Shown in pieces: positions 5,781-12,283 of a stretch of DNA of 12,283 bases. The DNA is taken from assembly GCA_025350085.1 (NCBI GenBank), contig JANXYI010000128.1:1-12283 (forward strand). Direction: 5' to 3'. A program made the translations under genes and the position numbers. The notes under the pieces were generated by a model. It did not search any database. It saw nothing but the letters and a program-made list of their open reading frames with translations, and was not told the DNA's origin. This stretch comes from Deltaproteobacteria bacterium (GTDB taxonomy: Bacteria; Desulfobacterota; Desulfovibrionia; Desulfovibrionales; Desulfovibrionaceae). Position 1 is the first letter of the stretch, and each line of letters opens with the position of its first letter.

Positions 5781-6791
5781 ATGGGCACAGATCAGAAACT
5801 CATCGCCTGGGTGGGCGGCCAGTTCTTCATGCACCAGATGGAGGCCGAGGGCTTCCGCGTGGTGCGCCTGCCGCTCACCGGCCCGGCGGCGCTCACCTGG
5901 GCGGAGATCTGTGAGCGCTGCGGAGCGGCCCCGGACGCGGTGGTCTACACCGACCGCAGCCTGCCCCCGCCGCTCGTCGGCCTGGAGCGCTACCCGTGCC
6001 TCACGGCCTTCTACTGCATCGACTCCCACATCCACGGCTGGTATCCGCTCTACGCCGGGTCCTTTGACCTCTGCGCCGTGAGCCTGCGCGGGGACGTGGA
6101 GGGCTTCGCGGCCGAGCTGGCGCCGGAACGCGTACTCTGGCTGCCGCCCTTTGCCGAGGACCGCTACCAGCCCAAGGCCGTGGACAAGGACTTCGACCTG
6201 CTCTTCGTGGGCACCGTGGACCCGGAGACCACCCCGCAACGGCATGATTTCTTGCAGCGCCTGGAGCGCGAGTTCCCGGGCCTTGCGGCGCGCCGGGGCG
6301 ACTTCGCCGAACTCTTCCCGCGCGCCCGGGTGGTGCTGAACATCGCCGAGCGCGGGGACCTCAATTTCCGAGTCTTCGAGGCGCTCGCCTGCGGGGCCTG
6401 CCTATTGACCCCGTTGATCGGCAACGGCCAGGACGAGCTGTTCGAGGACGGGGTGCATTTCGTGACCTACAGGCCCGACGACGAGGCCGACGCCGCGGCC
6501 AAGACCCGGGCGCTGCTCGCGGACGACGACCGGCGTGAGGCCTATGCCCGGGCCGGGCTTGCCCGCATCGACACGGCCCACCGGCCCCGGCACCGCGCCA
6601 GCGCCCTGGCTGAATTTTTGCGCCAAGGTTTTGACAAGGGGCTGGCAGGCGCGCGCCTGGCGCACCCGGAACGCATCCGCTCAGGCGACCTGCGCCTGCT
6701 GTTCCTGCACTGGGCTGAGCACTGCGGCGACGCCAGCCTGGCCGCCAAATACCTGGCCGAGGCCCGGCGGCTCTCGCTTCCGGTGGTCTGA
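5781..6791 (+). CDS. Glycosyltransferase, CgeB-like (GT-B type)
   Basis: This is probably a GT-B glycosyltransferase that adds sugars to a surface glycan or protein. The 336 residues have a first half in which a FYCIDSHIHGWYPLYAGSFD segment resembles the N-terminal domain of CgeB/spore-maturation type transferases. The second half holds the donor-site pattern of the Glyco_trans_1_2 family: FDLLFVGTVD, then VVLNIAERGDLNFRVFEALA, CGACLLTP and ELFEDGVHFVTY. An Arg-rich C-terminal helical tail of about 60 residues follows, ending in LAAKYLAEARRLSLPVV. There is no membrane segment or signal peptide. The ATG at 5781 is chosen because of its ribosome site; a start at 5769 would add four residues. 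It follows the WcbI-like gene by 8 bases, so the two are expected to act in the same pathway. Donor and acceptor cannot be told from sequence. Confidence 0.8.
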   Translation: MGTDQKLIAWVGGQFFMHQMEAEGFRVVRLPLTGPAALTWAEICERCGAAPDAVVYTDRSLPPPLVGLERYPCLTAFYCIDSHIHGWYPLYAGSFDLCAVSLRGDVEGFAAELAPERVLWLPPFAEDRYQPKAVDKDFDLLFVGTVDPETTPQRHDFLQRLEREFPGLAARRGDFAELFPRARVVLNIAERGDLNFRVFEALACGACLLTPLIGNGQDELFEDGVHFVTYRPDDEADAAAKTRALLADDDRREAYARAGLARIDTAHRPRHRASALAEFLRQGFDKGLAGARLAHPERIRSGDLRLLFLHWAEHCGDASLAAKYLAEARRLSLPVV

Positions 6792-6810
6792 GGCCGGGCC
6801 GGGCCGGGCC
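6792..6810. repeat. Short GGCCG tandem repeat
   Basis: The unit GGCCG is repeated about 3.8 times directly after the glycosyltransferase stop codon. It has little coding or regulatory meaning that I can show, but it is a candidate site for length variation. Confidence 0.5.
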
Positions 6811-6822
6811 TGCCCGCGAAGT

Positions 6823-6839
6823 TTGGCACGGGACATGCT
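6823..6839 (+). promoter_or_regulatory. Sigma-54 promoter candidate upstream of mltC
   Basis: TTGGCAC, five bases (GGGAC), ATGCT: a full TGGCAC box, with GG (6825-6826) and GC (6837-6838) at the exact spacing and one mismatch in the -12 TTGCW box. Transcription would start near 6850, leaving a leader of about 168 bases before mltC. Confidence 0.5.
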
Positions 6840-6909
6840 TATGACAAGGTACCCTGGACGACAGGTGAGAGCCAGAACGGCATCGGGAACCAACAAAATC
6901 AGAAGTGAA

Positions 6910-6969
6910 GGGCAGTGCCCATTACCAAGAGGGTTCCGGTCCACTGCCCACGGTCAACTGGGGTTTTTT
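6910..6969 (+). other. Hairpin and T run in the mltC leader
   Basis: GGGCAGTG (6910-6917) pairs perfectly with CACTGCCC (6942-6949). Six T follow at 6964-6969, preceded by a weak CCCA/TGGG stem (6947-6950 and 6959-6962). The gap between the strong stem and the T run is too long for a textbook terminator, so this may be a leaky attenuator or part of a structured leader or small RNA starting near 6850. Confidence 0.3.
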
Positions 6970-6976
6970 CACGCCC

Positions 6977-7005
6977 GGCGCCCGGCCTAAGAAGCCTTCG
7001 GCGCC
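6977..7005 (+). other. Hairpin directly before the mltC ribosome site
   Basis: GGCGCC (6977-6982) pairs with GGCGCC (7000-7005), with an inner GGC/GCC pairing. The stem ends exactly where the AGGAGG ribosome site (7006-7011) begins, so it could affect ribosome access. Short GC palindromes are common in this DNA. Confidence 0.3.
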
Positions 7006-7017
7006 AGGAGGCTGGCC

Positions 7018-8205
7018 ATGCTCCGACTGCTGATCCGACTGCGCGCAGCCGCGCCACAGATTTCCCTGCTCTGCCTGGCCCTGCTGGCCACTTCCTGCTC
7101 GGCCTCCGACGCCGTGGGCATTGCCCGCGTGGCCTCGGGCGACACCAGCGCGGCCGTGGGCATGGCCCGCGACAAGGCCATCCGCTACGCCACCAATCCC
7201 AGCGCCATCGAGGCCGACTACAAGCGCTTCAAAAATATCCTCGTGAGCTTCCGCCGCGCCGTGGGCGGCACCTGGGGCACCCGCGACGCCCGCGAGCCCG
7301 AACCCAAGCAGTACGTCAAGTACACCCAGAACTACCTGTCGCGCGCCAGCGTTGACTTTGAGAACGGGAAAATCCTGGTGGAGACGCTGGACCAGCAGAC
7401 CCCGCAGGCCAGCCTGCGCGCGGCCGTGGCCACCACGCTGCTCACCCCCTATGATCCGCGCGCCGTGGACCTGTATTCCGCCGGACCCGTGAAGCTCGGC
7501 GGTACGCCGTTTCTCTTGGGCGAGGTCAAGGACGGCCGTGGCCGGGACATCAGGACCGAGGCCCAGGCCGAGGCCTTTGCCCGCCAGGTGGTGGAGTTAA
7601 GCGTGCAGGAGCGCCCCGCCGAGGTCGCGGGCAAGACCGTGCGTTTTGTGGTCATCCCCATGGTGGCCGAGCACATGCACGTGCGCGCGGCCAAGTTCCG
7701 GCCCCTGGTGGAGGAGGCGTCCACCCGCTTCCAGGTCAGCCGCAACCTCGTCTACGCCATCATCCGCGTGGAGAGCGACTTCAACCCCTACGCCATCAAC
7801 GCCGTGCCTGCCGTGGGGCTCATGCAGGTGGTGCCACAGACGGCCGGGGCCGAGGTCCAGGCCTTCCTGACCCAGCAGAGGGGAGAGCCGACCAAGGCCT
7901 TTCTCTTCGAGCCCGAGCACAACATCACCTACGGCACGGCCTACCTGCATTTGCTGGCCACGCGGCACCTCTCGGGCATCGGCGACGGGCTCTCGCGCGA
8001 GTACTGCGTCATCGCGGCCTACAACGGCGGCTCAGGCGCGCTGCTCAAGACCTTCCACCGCGACCGGGCTGCGGCGCTTGGCGTCATAAACAGCCGGGCG
8101 CCCATGCAGGTCTACGAGACCATCGTGGAGCGCCACGCGGCCGAGGAGACGCGCCGCTATCTGCAGAAGGTGCTGGCGGCCAAGAAGGAATTCGTGGGCC
8201 TGTAA
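7018..8205 (+). CDS. mltC: Membrane-bound lytic murein transglycosylase C
   Basis: MltC cleaves the MurNAc-GlcNAc bond of peptidoglycan with formation of 1,6-anhydro-MurNAc. The 395 residues show an N-terminal signal with a lipobox-like ATSC (C27), so the mature protein is probably a lipoprotein. The MltC-specific N-terminal domain follows, with KRFKNILVSFRRAVGGTWG (69-87) and YVKYTQNYLSRASVDFENG (99-117) aligning closely with E. coli MltC. The SLT domain runs from about 225 to 385: catalytic glutamate E252 in RVESDFNPYA, GLMQVVPQTAG (267-277), AYNGG (334-338) and RRYLQKV (379-385). Alanine at the -3 lipobox position is less usual than leucine. The ATG at 7018 has AGGAGG 6 bases upstream. The upstream 226 bases hold a sigma-54-like site and hairpins. 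It converges on the yfcE-type gene, and I see no clear terminator in the 41-base gap. Confidence 0.95.
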   Translation: MLRLLIRLRAAAPQISLLCLALLATSCSASDAVGIARVASGDTSAAVGMARDKAIRYATNPSAIEADYKRFKNILVSFRRAVGGTWGTRDAREPEPKQYVKYTQNYLSRASVDFENGKILVETLDQQTPQASLRAAVATTLLTPYDPRAVDLYSAGPVKLGGTPFLLGEVKDGRGRDIRTEAQAEAFARQVVELSVQERPAEVAGKTVRFVVIPMVAEHMHVRAAKFRPLVEEASTRFQVSRNLVYAIIRVESDFNPYAINAVPAVGLMQVVPQTAGAEVQAFLTQQRGEPTKAFLFEPEHNITYGTAYLHLLATRHLSGIGDGLSREYCVIAAYNGGSGALLKTFHRDRAAALGVINSRAPMQVYETIVERHAAEETRRYLQKVLAAKKEFVGL

Positions 8206-8246
8206 GCCCGCGTCCGCCTGTCTGTCTGAGCGCTGTCCCGGGCGGC

Positions 8247-8747
8247 CTAGCCGTCCAAGTCCAAATCCGCGTCCACGAAGCGGCAGCTTAGGCCGCCGTC
8301 TTCGCCAATGTCCACCAGGGCCAGCGAGCCCTCGGCCAGGCTGCCGGGATTGAGCAGGTGCGTGGGGCCGTGCTCTGACCAGTGGCGGCGGTGGGTGTGG
8401 CCGAAGCAGACCAGGTCGGCTCCGGGGAAGAGCTCGGCCGCGCGGCTGCCCACGCTGGAACGCTCGCCCCAGCCGTGGGCCAGCCCGATGCGCAGGACGC
8501 GCCCGGAGCCAAGCGTGAGCTCAACGCACCGGGTGGGGGGCAGGTCGTGATCCAGCAGGAAGTGGTCGCAGTTGCCGCGCACGGCGATGAAGTGCGGGTG
8601 GCGGCAGAGCGCGTGGTAGACCCCGGCCCCGACCATGTCGCCGCAGTGCAGGAGCACGTCGGCGCCTGCCAGGTACGCGGCAAAGATGCGCTCGAAGCGC
8701 GCGTCCGGGGCAGTGAGGTGCGAATCGGAGAGAACGGCCAGAAGCAT
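8247..8747 (-). CDS. YfcE/MJ0936-type metallophosphoesterase
   Basis: This small calcineurin-fold phosphodiesterase of 166 residues is the last gene of the mla run. The whole two-metal active site is visible: DSH (8-10), GDMV (D37), GNCD (57-60), the AHG histidine (about 90-92), GHTHRRHW and NPGS. The family hydrolyses phosphodiester model substrates and needs divalent metal such as Mn; the natural substrate is unknown. It has no signal peptide, so it is cytoplasmic. The gene begins 26 bases after the mlaA stop with only a weak ribosome site (none of the AGGAGG type within 15 bases), which suggests low translation or coupling. A role in lipid transport is not implied by the sequence; placement at the end of the operon is the only link. 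Confidence 0.88.
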   Translation of the reverse strand: MLLAVLSDSHLTAPDARFERIFAAYLAGADVLLHCGDMVGAGVYHALCRHPHFIAVRGNCDHFLLDHDLPPTRCVELTLGSGRVLRIGLAHGWGERSSVGSRAAELFPGADLVCFGHTHRRHWSEHGPTHLLNPGSLAEGSLALVDIGEDGGLSCRFVDADLDLDG

Positions 8748-8773
8748 GGCGGACGTTTCTGGCAGCAGCCGTC

Positions 8774-9634
8774 CTAGTCGTTCATCTTCTTGAAGCGCAT
8801 GCGCAGGTAGGCGTCGCGCACGGCCTCATACGGGTCCACCGAGGCGTCCTTCAGGGTCTCGTAGTCGCCTATGCGCAGGGAGACCTCGTTGACCTTCTCG
8901 TAGCCCTTGGCGGCGATGGACCAGTACCAGGGGTGAATGTAGCTGGCCGGGTCCAGGAAGTAGTCGCCCGCGTAGCCCACGGTATCGCGGCCGGAGGACG
9001 GGCCTATGAAGGGCCAGACCAGGTAGAAGCCGTTGCCCGCGCCCCAGTAGCCGAAGGTCAGGCCCAGGTCCTGCTCGGTGGAGGGGATGGGCTTGTAGGG
9101 CTTGAGGTCGGCGGTGACGTCGGCCAGGCCGCCCAGGCCGAAGGCCGTGTTGCCGATGAAGCGCGAGGTCTCCACCGCAGCGGCGTCGGGCTTGCCCTGG
9201 AGCATGAGGCTGACGAAGCGCACGGGGAACCCGAGGTTGTGGATGAAGTTGTTCACCCAGAGGCGCGGACGCTCCGGGATCACGAAGCTGTAGCCCTGGG
9301 CCACGGGCTTGAGCGCCCAGAAATAGAGCTTGTCGTTGAAGCCGAACCACATGCGGTTCCAGCCTTCAAGAGGGTCCGGGGTCTCGGCCGCGGCATCGGC
9401 GGTGCTCATCTTCTCGCCCGGCGCGGGCTTCTGGATGACCCGTCCGTTCTCGTCCCAGATGTCCACATCGCCATAGGCCAGCAGCAGGGGGGGGCGGACG
9501 GCCTGCACCAGGCCGACGGGCTTGTCGTCGGCCACGGAAGCGGGCGCCGCCGCCGTAGGCGCGGCCAGGGCCAGCGTGGAGCAGAACAGGGTCAGGACCA
9601 GGGCCGCCAGGAGACTCCGGGTGTGCGTGTGCAT
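8774..9634 (-). CDS. mlaA: MlaA/VacJ-family outer-membrane phospholipid transport protein
   Basis: MlaA sits in the outer membrane and removes misplaced phospholipid from the outer leaflet, passing it to MlaC. Family marks in the 286 residues are DPLEGWNRMWFGFND (87-101), NNFIHNLGFPVRFVSLMLQG (128-147), RFIGNTAFGLGGLADV (158-173), a GAGNGFYLVWPFIGPSSGRD segment (198-217) and DPYEAVRDAYLRMR (267-280). The N-terminus is a secretion signal ending in ALA, followed by a 60-residue insert before the core. Unlike E. coli MlaA, there is no lipobox: the only early cysteine, in TLFCS, does not fit, so signal peptidase I cleavage is expected. The start is uncertain: ATG at 9634 gives the best signal peptide and has GAAGG 8 bases upstream, whereas ATG at 9661 or at 9676 (overlapping the mlaC stop) would lengthen the n-region. 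Confidence 0.9.
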   Translation of the reverse strand: MHTHTRSLLAALVLTLFCSTLALAAPTAAAPASVADDKPVGLVQAVRPPLLLAYGDVDIWDENGRVIQKPAPGEKMSTADAAAETPDPLEGWNRMWFGFNDKLYFWALKPVAQGYSFVIPERPRLWVNNFIHNLGFPVRFVSLMLQGKPDAAAVETSRFIGNTAFGLGGLADVTADLKPYKPIPSTEQDLGLTFGYWGAGNGFYLVWPFIGPSSGRDTVGYAGDYFLDPASYIHPWYWSIAAKGYEKVNEVSLRIGDYETLKDASVDPYEAVRDAYLRMRFKKMND

Positions 9635-9668
9635 GCGCGCCGCCTTCGCTTGAACGGTCATCTTGGGG

Positions 9669-10301
9669 CTAGCCATCCTTGCCGACCGAATCGTCGACGT
9701 TCTTGCCCTCGTCCAGGGCCTTGATCTTGTCCTTGATGCGCTGGATGAGGGCCTCGGGGGAATCCTTCACCAGGATCTTGGCAAACTGGGTGCGGTAGTT
9801 CTTGACCAGACTCACGCCTTCCACGAACACGTCGTAGACCAGCCACTGGTCGCGCTTGATCATGACGTAGTTGATGGGGATGCTCTTGTCCTTCATGGCC
9901 ACCAGGGTGTTCACGAAGGCCTGGTTGCCCTCGATCTGCTCCTTCAGGTAGCTGACCTTCTCGTTGTTGTACTTGTCCAGCTTGCGGATGTAGGTCTTCT
10001 GCAAAAGCTCCGAGAAGGCGACGACGAAGTCTTCCTGCTGCTTGGGCGTGAACTTGGCCCAGTGCTCGGCCGCGGCGCGGCGGGAAAGTTCGCGCCAGTC
10101 AAAGAAGCTGTCGGAAACGGCGCGCATCTTCTGCTGACGCTCGACCTTTTTGGCCGCGCCCTTGAGCGCGGGGTCGGAGAGGATGTCGACGACCTTGTCC
10201 ACGCCGGTCTTGAGGCGGTCCAGGGGCTCCCCGGCAAAGGCGGGGGAGCAGAGGCAGACGGTCAGAAGCAGCAGACCGGCAAGCACGGAGATTTTTTTCA
10301 T
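9669..10301 (-). CDS. mlaC: Periplasmic phospholipid-binding protein MlaC
   Basis: MlaC ferries phospholipid across the periplasm between MlaA and the MlaFED complex. The 210-residue precursor begins with a classic Sec signal (MKKISVLAGLLLLTVCLCSPAFA, cut before GEPL). The mature part is the MlaC/Ttg2D fold: FFDWRELSRRAAAEHWAKFTP, then SELLQKTYIRKLDKY, the strands around IPINYVMIKRDQWLVYDVFV and EGVSLVKNYRTQFAKIL. Length is typical. The ATG at 10301 is chosen for the signal peptide; a longer frame from 10358 would overlap mlaD and place extra residues before the signal. The ribosome site is weak (GGGATC about 9 bases away), and the gene follows mlaD by 37 bases. It fits the usual mla gene order. 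Confidence 0.93.
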   Translation of the reverse strand: MKKISVLAGLLLLTVCLCSPAFAGEPLDRLKTGVDKVVDILSDPALKGAAKKVERQQKMRAVSDSFFDWRELSRRAAAEHWAKFTPKQQEDFVVAFSELLQKTYIRKLDKYNNEKVSYLKEQIEGNQAFVNTLVAMKDKSIPINYVMIKRDQWLVYDVFVEGVSLVKNYRTQFAKILVKDSPEALIQRIKDKIKALDEGKNVDDSVGKDG

Positions 10302-10338
10302 CTTCACAGATCCCGCCACAAGAGATTCGGCCACATTT

Positions 10339-10782
10339 TTACACGCCGCCAAAAACATACTTACTGATTAATTCCTCAAGGTCAATAGCCGATTCCGTGT
10401 CGCGCAGCACTGCGCCGGGCTTGATTGCCTCGCCTCCGCCGCGCGAGAGCTTTACGTACTTATCGCCGATGAGCCCGCTGGTCTTGACCGAGGCGATGGT
10501 GTCGTCGGTGAGCTGGATGTCCTTGCGGATGCGTAAGGATACCGAGGACATGCCCGTGTTCTGGTCAATGCCGATGTTCTCCACAAAGCCCATCTCCACG
10601 CCGTACATCTGCACCGGGGCGTTGAGCTTCAGCCCCGTGACGTCGTTGAACTTGGCCGTGATGGTGTAGAAATTGTCGGAGAACAGGTGCACGTTCCCGA
10701 GCTTGACGCTCATGTAGGCGATGGCCAAAAAGCCCACGAGCACGAAGATGCCCACCTGGGTTTCCCTGGAATATTTCTTCAT
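10339..10782 (-). CDS. mlaD: MCE-domain lipid transport protein MlaD
   Basis: MlaD is anchored in the inner membrane by one N-terminal helix and forms a hexameric MCE ring through which lipid passes between MlaC and the MlaFE transporter. The 147 residues show the anchor (VGIFVLVGFLAIAYMSVKLG, about 10-29), then one MCE domain with FYTITAKFNDVTGLKLNAPV, GVEMGFVENI, the TGLIGDKYVKL-like motif (here TSGLIGDKYVKLSRGG) and an acidic C-terminal helix. It is shorter than E. coli MlaD (183 residues), lacking part of the C-terminal extension. Two adjacent ATG codons occur; the second, at 10782, is preferred because GGAGG lies 6 bases before it and only 3 before the first. Confidence 0.93.
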   Translation of the reverse strand: MKKYSRETQVGIFVLVGFLAIAYMSVKLGNVHLFSDNFYTITAKFNDVTGLKLNAPVQMYGVEMGFVENIGIDQNTGMSSVSLRIRKDIQLTDDTIASVKTSGLIGDKYVKLSRGGGEAIKPGAVLRDTESAIDLEELISKYVFGGV

Positions 10783-10788
10783 CATGCA

Positions 10789-10795
10789 CCTCCCC
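10789..10795 (-). promoter_or_regulatory. Ribosome site that favours the second mlaD ATG
   Basis: GGGGAGG on the minus strand ends 3 bases before the ATG at 10785 and 6 bases before the ATG at 10782. The second spacing is the functional one in most bacteria, so the start at 10782 is chosen. Confidence 0.5.
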
Positions 10796-10799
10796 TGGT

Positions 10800-10816
10800 C
10801 CGGACGCCTTGTCCGG
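10800..10816 (-). other. Small hairpin in the mlaF-mlaD gap
   Basis: CCGGAC and GTCCGG arms (10816-10811 and 10805-10800 on the minus strand) form a 6-base-pair stem with a 5-base loop in the 65-base gap, the widest in the operon. No T run follows, so it is not a terminator; it might stabilise the downstream message. Chance is possible. Confidence 0.25.
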
Positions 10817-10847
10817 GCGTGGCCCTGGATCTCGCCTGGATGCCGCG

Positions 10848-11681
10848 CTAGCCCTCTCCCAGATATTTGGAACAGTCGCGTTTCATGGCCTTGAAATCAA
10901 GCGCCGGCATGGTCAGCCGAGGGCTCGTGCGCTCGGCCGCCTGGCGGTCCAGGAACCGGCGCAGGTACTCGTCCCTGGTGGCCTCAAGGCCCTCCCGGTC
11001 GCCGTTGTAGAGCACCTTTCCGTCGCCCAGGACCACCACGTGGTCGGCGATGGCGCGCATGCTGTCCAGGTCGTGGCTGACCACGACCATGGTCATCTCG
11101 AAGCTCTTCTTCAACTCCAGCAGCAGCTGGTCCAGTTCGGCCGCGGTCACGGGGTCGAGCCCGCTGGTCGGCTCGTCGCAGAAGAGCAGCGGCGGGTCCA
11201 TGACCATGCCCCGGGCCAGCCCGGCGCGCTTGCGCATGCCACCGGAGAGCTCGTTCGGGTAGTAGTCGGAAAATTCATCCAGCCCCACCAGGGCCAGTTT
11301 GGCCAGTACGCGCTCGCGGATGGTCTTCTCGTCCAGCCTGGTGTGTTCGCGCAGGGGCAGGGCCACGTTGTCGCCGAGGGTGAGCGAACCGAGCAGCGCG
11401 CCGTCCTGGAAGAGCACCCCCATGCGCTGGCGCAGGCAGTGCTTGCCCCGGCGGTCAAGCAGGGCCAGGTCGTGGCTGCCGATCATGATGCGCCCGGCCA
11501 GAGGCGGCTGGAGCATGAGAATGTGCTTGAGCAGGGTGGACTTGCCGCAGCCCGAGCCGCCCAGGATCACCGAGATCTTGCCGCCGGGCATGGTCACGTC
11601 GATGTCGCTGACAACGGCGGTCTTGCCGTAGCCGACGGTCAGGCCTTCGAGGAGGATGTCCGGGGTTTTGTCCTGCGCCAT
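10848..11681 (-). CDS. mlaF: ABC transporter ATP-binding protein MlaF
   Basis: MlaF is the ATPase of the inner-membrane MlaFEDB phospholipid transporter. All ABC motifs are visible in the 277 residues: Walker A GGSGCGKST (41-49), Q-loop Q92 in GVLFQDGALLGSLTL (the GALxxSLT form typical of MlaF), the signature LSGGM (145-149), Walker B LLFCDE (165-170), the D-loop SGLD and the switch histidine H203. The ATG at 11681 has AGGTGG 6 bases upstream, overlapping the mlaE stop region, and follows mlaE by 10 bases. No MlaB-type STAS gene is present downstream of it in the window. A C-terminal tail of about 40 residues beyond the core ATPase is rich in Arg and Lys. Confidence 0.95.
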   Translation of the reverse strand: MAQDKTPDILLEGLTVGYGKTAVVSDIDVTMPGGKISVILGGSGCGKSTLLKHILMLQPPLAGRIMIGSHDLALLDRRGKHCLRQRMGVLFQDGALLGSLTLGDNVALPLREHTRLDEKTIRERVLAKLALVGLDEFSDYYPNELSGGMRKRAGLARGMVMDPPLLFCDEPTSGLDPVTAAELDQLLLELKKSFEMTMVVVSHDLDSMRAIADHVVVLGDGKVLYNGDREGLEATRDEYLRRFLDRQAAERTSPRLTMPALDFKAMKRDCSKYLGEG

Positions 11682-11691
11682 GTCATGCCAC

Positions 11692-12283
11692 CTAGAAGAG
11701 CAGCGAGGTCAACACGTAGTCGGACAACAGGATGAGCACACAGGAGGTCACCACCCCGGCGGTGGTGGCCTGGCTCACGGCCTCCGGGCCCACGGCGTCG
11801 CGCCTAAGGTGCGTGTAGAAGCCCATGAAGCAGCACACAGTGCAGACCACCACGCCGAAGACCAGGGACTTGATGAAGCCGCCGGTCACGTCGCTCATCT
11901 TCATGTAGGCCTGGATGCGGTAGATATACACCCCGTGGTTGCCGCCGAGCAGCAGCACGCCAGTGAGATAGCCTCCGAGCATGCCCACTAGGTCGAAGAA
12001 GGCCGTGAGGATGGGGAAGCAAATTATGCTGGCCGCCAGCTTGGGGCTGACCAGATAGCCCACGGGGTTGATGTCCATGACGCGCAGGGCGTCCACCTGC
12101 TCGCTGATGCGCATGACCCCGATCTCCGCGGTCATGCTCGAGCCTGCCCGGCCGGTGATCATGATGGCCGTGAGCACGGGCCCGAGCTCGCGCACCAGGG
12201 ACAGGGCCACGGCCGCGCCCAGAAAGCCCTCGGCCCCGAACTTGGCCAGGGCATAGTGCATCTGCAGGCCGATGACCATGCCC
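11692..12283 (-). CDS. mlaE: ABC transporter permease MlaE (cut at the window end)
   Basis: MlaE is the membrane subunit of the phospholipid transporter. About 196 codons are present, covering the C-terminal three quarters; roughly 65 N-terminal residues lie beyond the window, since family members are about 260 residues. The frame is open to the edge, so the ATG at 12279 is an internal methionine. Family marks are VALSLVRELGPVLTAIMITGRAGSSMTAEIG, MRISEQVDALRVMDINP, the membrane segments around ASIICFPILTAFFDLVGMLGGYLTG and SLVFGVVVCTVCCFMGFY, and the end SDYVLTSLLF, which matches the E. coli protein (FVLTALMF). It is the most upstream operon gene seen; the operon promoter must lie outside the window. 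Confidence 0.95.
   Translation of the reverse strand, partial: GMVIGLQMHYALAKFGAEGFLGAAVALSLVRELGPVLTAIMITGRAGSSMTAEIGVMRISEQVDALRVMDINPVGYLVSPKLAASIICFPILTAFFDLVGMLGGYLTGVLLLGGNHGVYIYRIQAYMKMSDVTGGFIKSLVFGVVVCTVCCFMGFYTHLRRDAVGPEAVSQATTAGVVTSCVLILLSDYVLTSLLF

Noticed and set aside
6834..6990. Possible 51-residue small gene in the mltC leader (ATG at 6834)
   Set aside because: No ribosome site, the start codon lies within the sigma-54-like site, and the sequence is basic and featureless; a leader RNA explains the stretch better.
10302..10358. Upstream start for mlaC, MFLAACK, with a lipobox-like LAAC
   Set aside because: There is no hydrophobic stretch before the cysteine; the real Sec signal begins at 10301, and the longer start would overlap mlaD.
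10809..11735. 308-residue plus-strand frame opposite mlaF
   Set aside because: It is antisense to a gene with every ABC motif intact; it has His/Gln/Ala-rich composition typical of a shadow frame.
1..12283. Mobile elements, defence genes, CRISPR or tRNA genes
   Set aside because: No transposase, integrase, repeat-spacer array, toxin-antitoxin pair or tRNA-like fold was seen; apart from the palindrome at 3243-3389 the window reads as ordinary chromosome, so no novel multi-gene system is claimed.

Overview
The window is GC-rich bacterial chromosome. The gene set points to a diderm (outer-membrane) bacterium: a complete Mla lipid-transport operon, MltC and a cobalamin riboswitch. The protein flavour, a hisC-cmk pair next to a usp gene and several -24/-12 (sigma-54) promoter-like motifs fit a sulfate-reducing deltaproteobacterium of the Desulfovibrio group. 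That assignment is an inference from gene content, since no marker gene is present. I see no mobile-element genes, CRISPR array, tRNA or rRNA.

Layout from left to right. (1) 18-515, minus: an unrecognised 165-residue protein behind a very good sigma-54 promoter-like site. (2) 844-1287, plus: an ATP-binding type universal stress protein with a sigma-70-like promoter that overlaps a CRP/FNR-type palindrome. (3) 1479-3243, plus: hisC and cmk, which overlap by 8 bases; a strong hairpin with a short T run lies just ahead of hisC. (4) 3243-3389: a 147-base imperfect palindrome that touches the cmk stop codon, followed by the cobT terminator. (5) 4551-3472, minus: cobT, behind a cobalamin riboswitch and an intrinsic terminator that together form a transcription-attenuation switch. 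(6) 4942-6791, plus: a WcbI-like protein and a CgeB-like glycosyltransferase, which look like a small surface-glycan module. (7) 7018-8205, plus: the lytic transglycosylase mltC, behind a structured leader with another sigma-54-like motif. (8) 12283-8247, minus: mlaE (cut by the window end), mlaF, mlaD, mlaC, mlaA and a YfcE-type phosphodiesterase, tightly packed as one operon.

How the genes work together. MlaE and MlaF form the inner-membrane ABC core, MlaD is the MCE ring that collects or delivers lipid, MlaC is the periplasmic carrier and MlaA the outer-membrane component, so the whole phospholipid-trafficking path is encoded in one run. With MltC and the glycan pair, the right two thirds of the window is mostly about the cell envelope. 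The left third is housekeeping: histidine biosynthesis, CMP kinase, stress response and lower-ligand activation for B12. I found no convincing new multi-gene system. The least explained items are the palindromic element at 3243-3389, the recurring sigma-54-like sites and the unknown protein at the left end.
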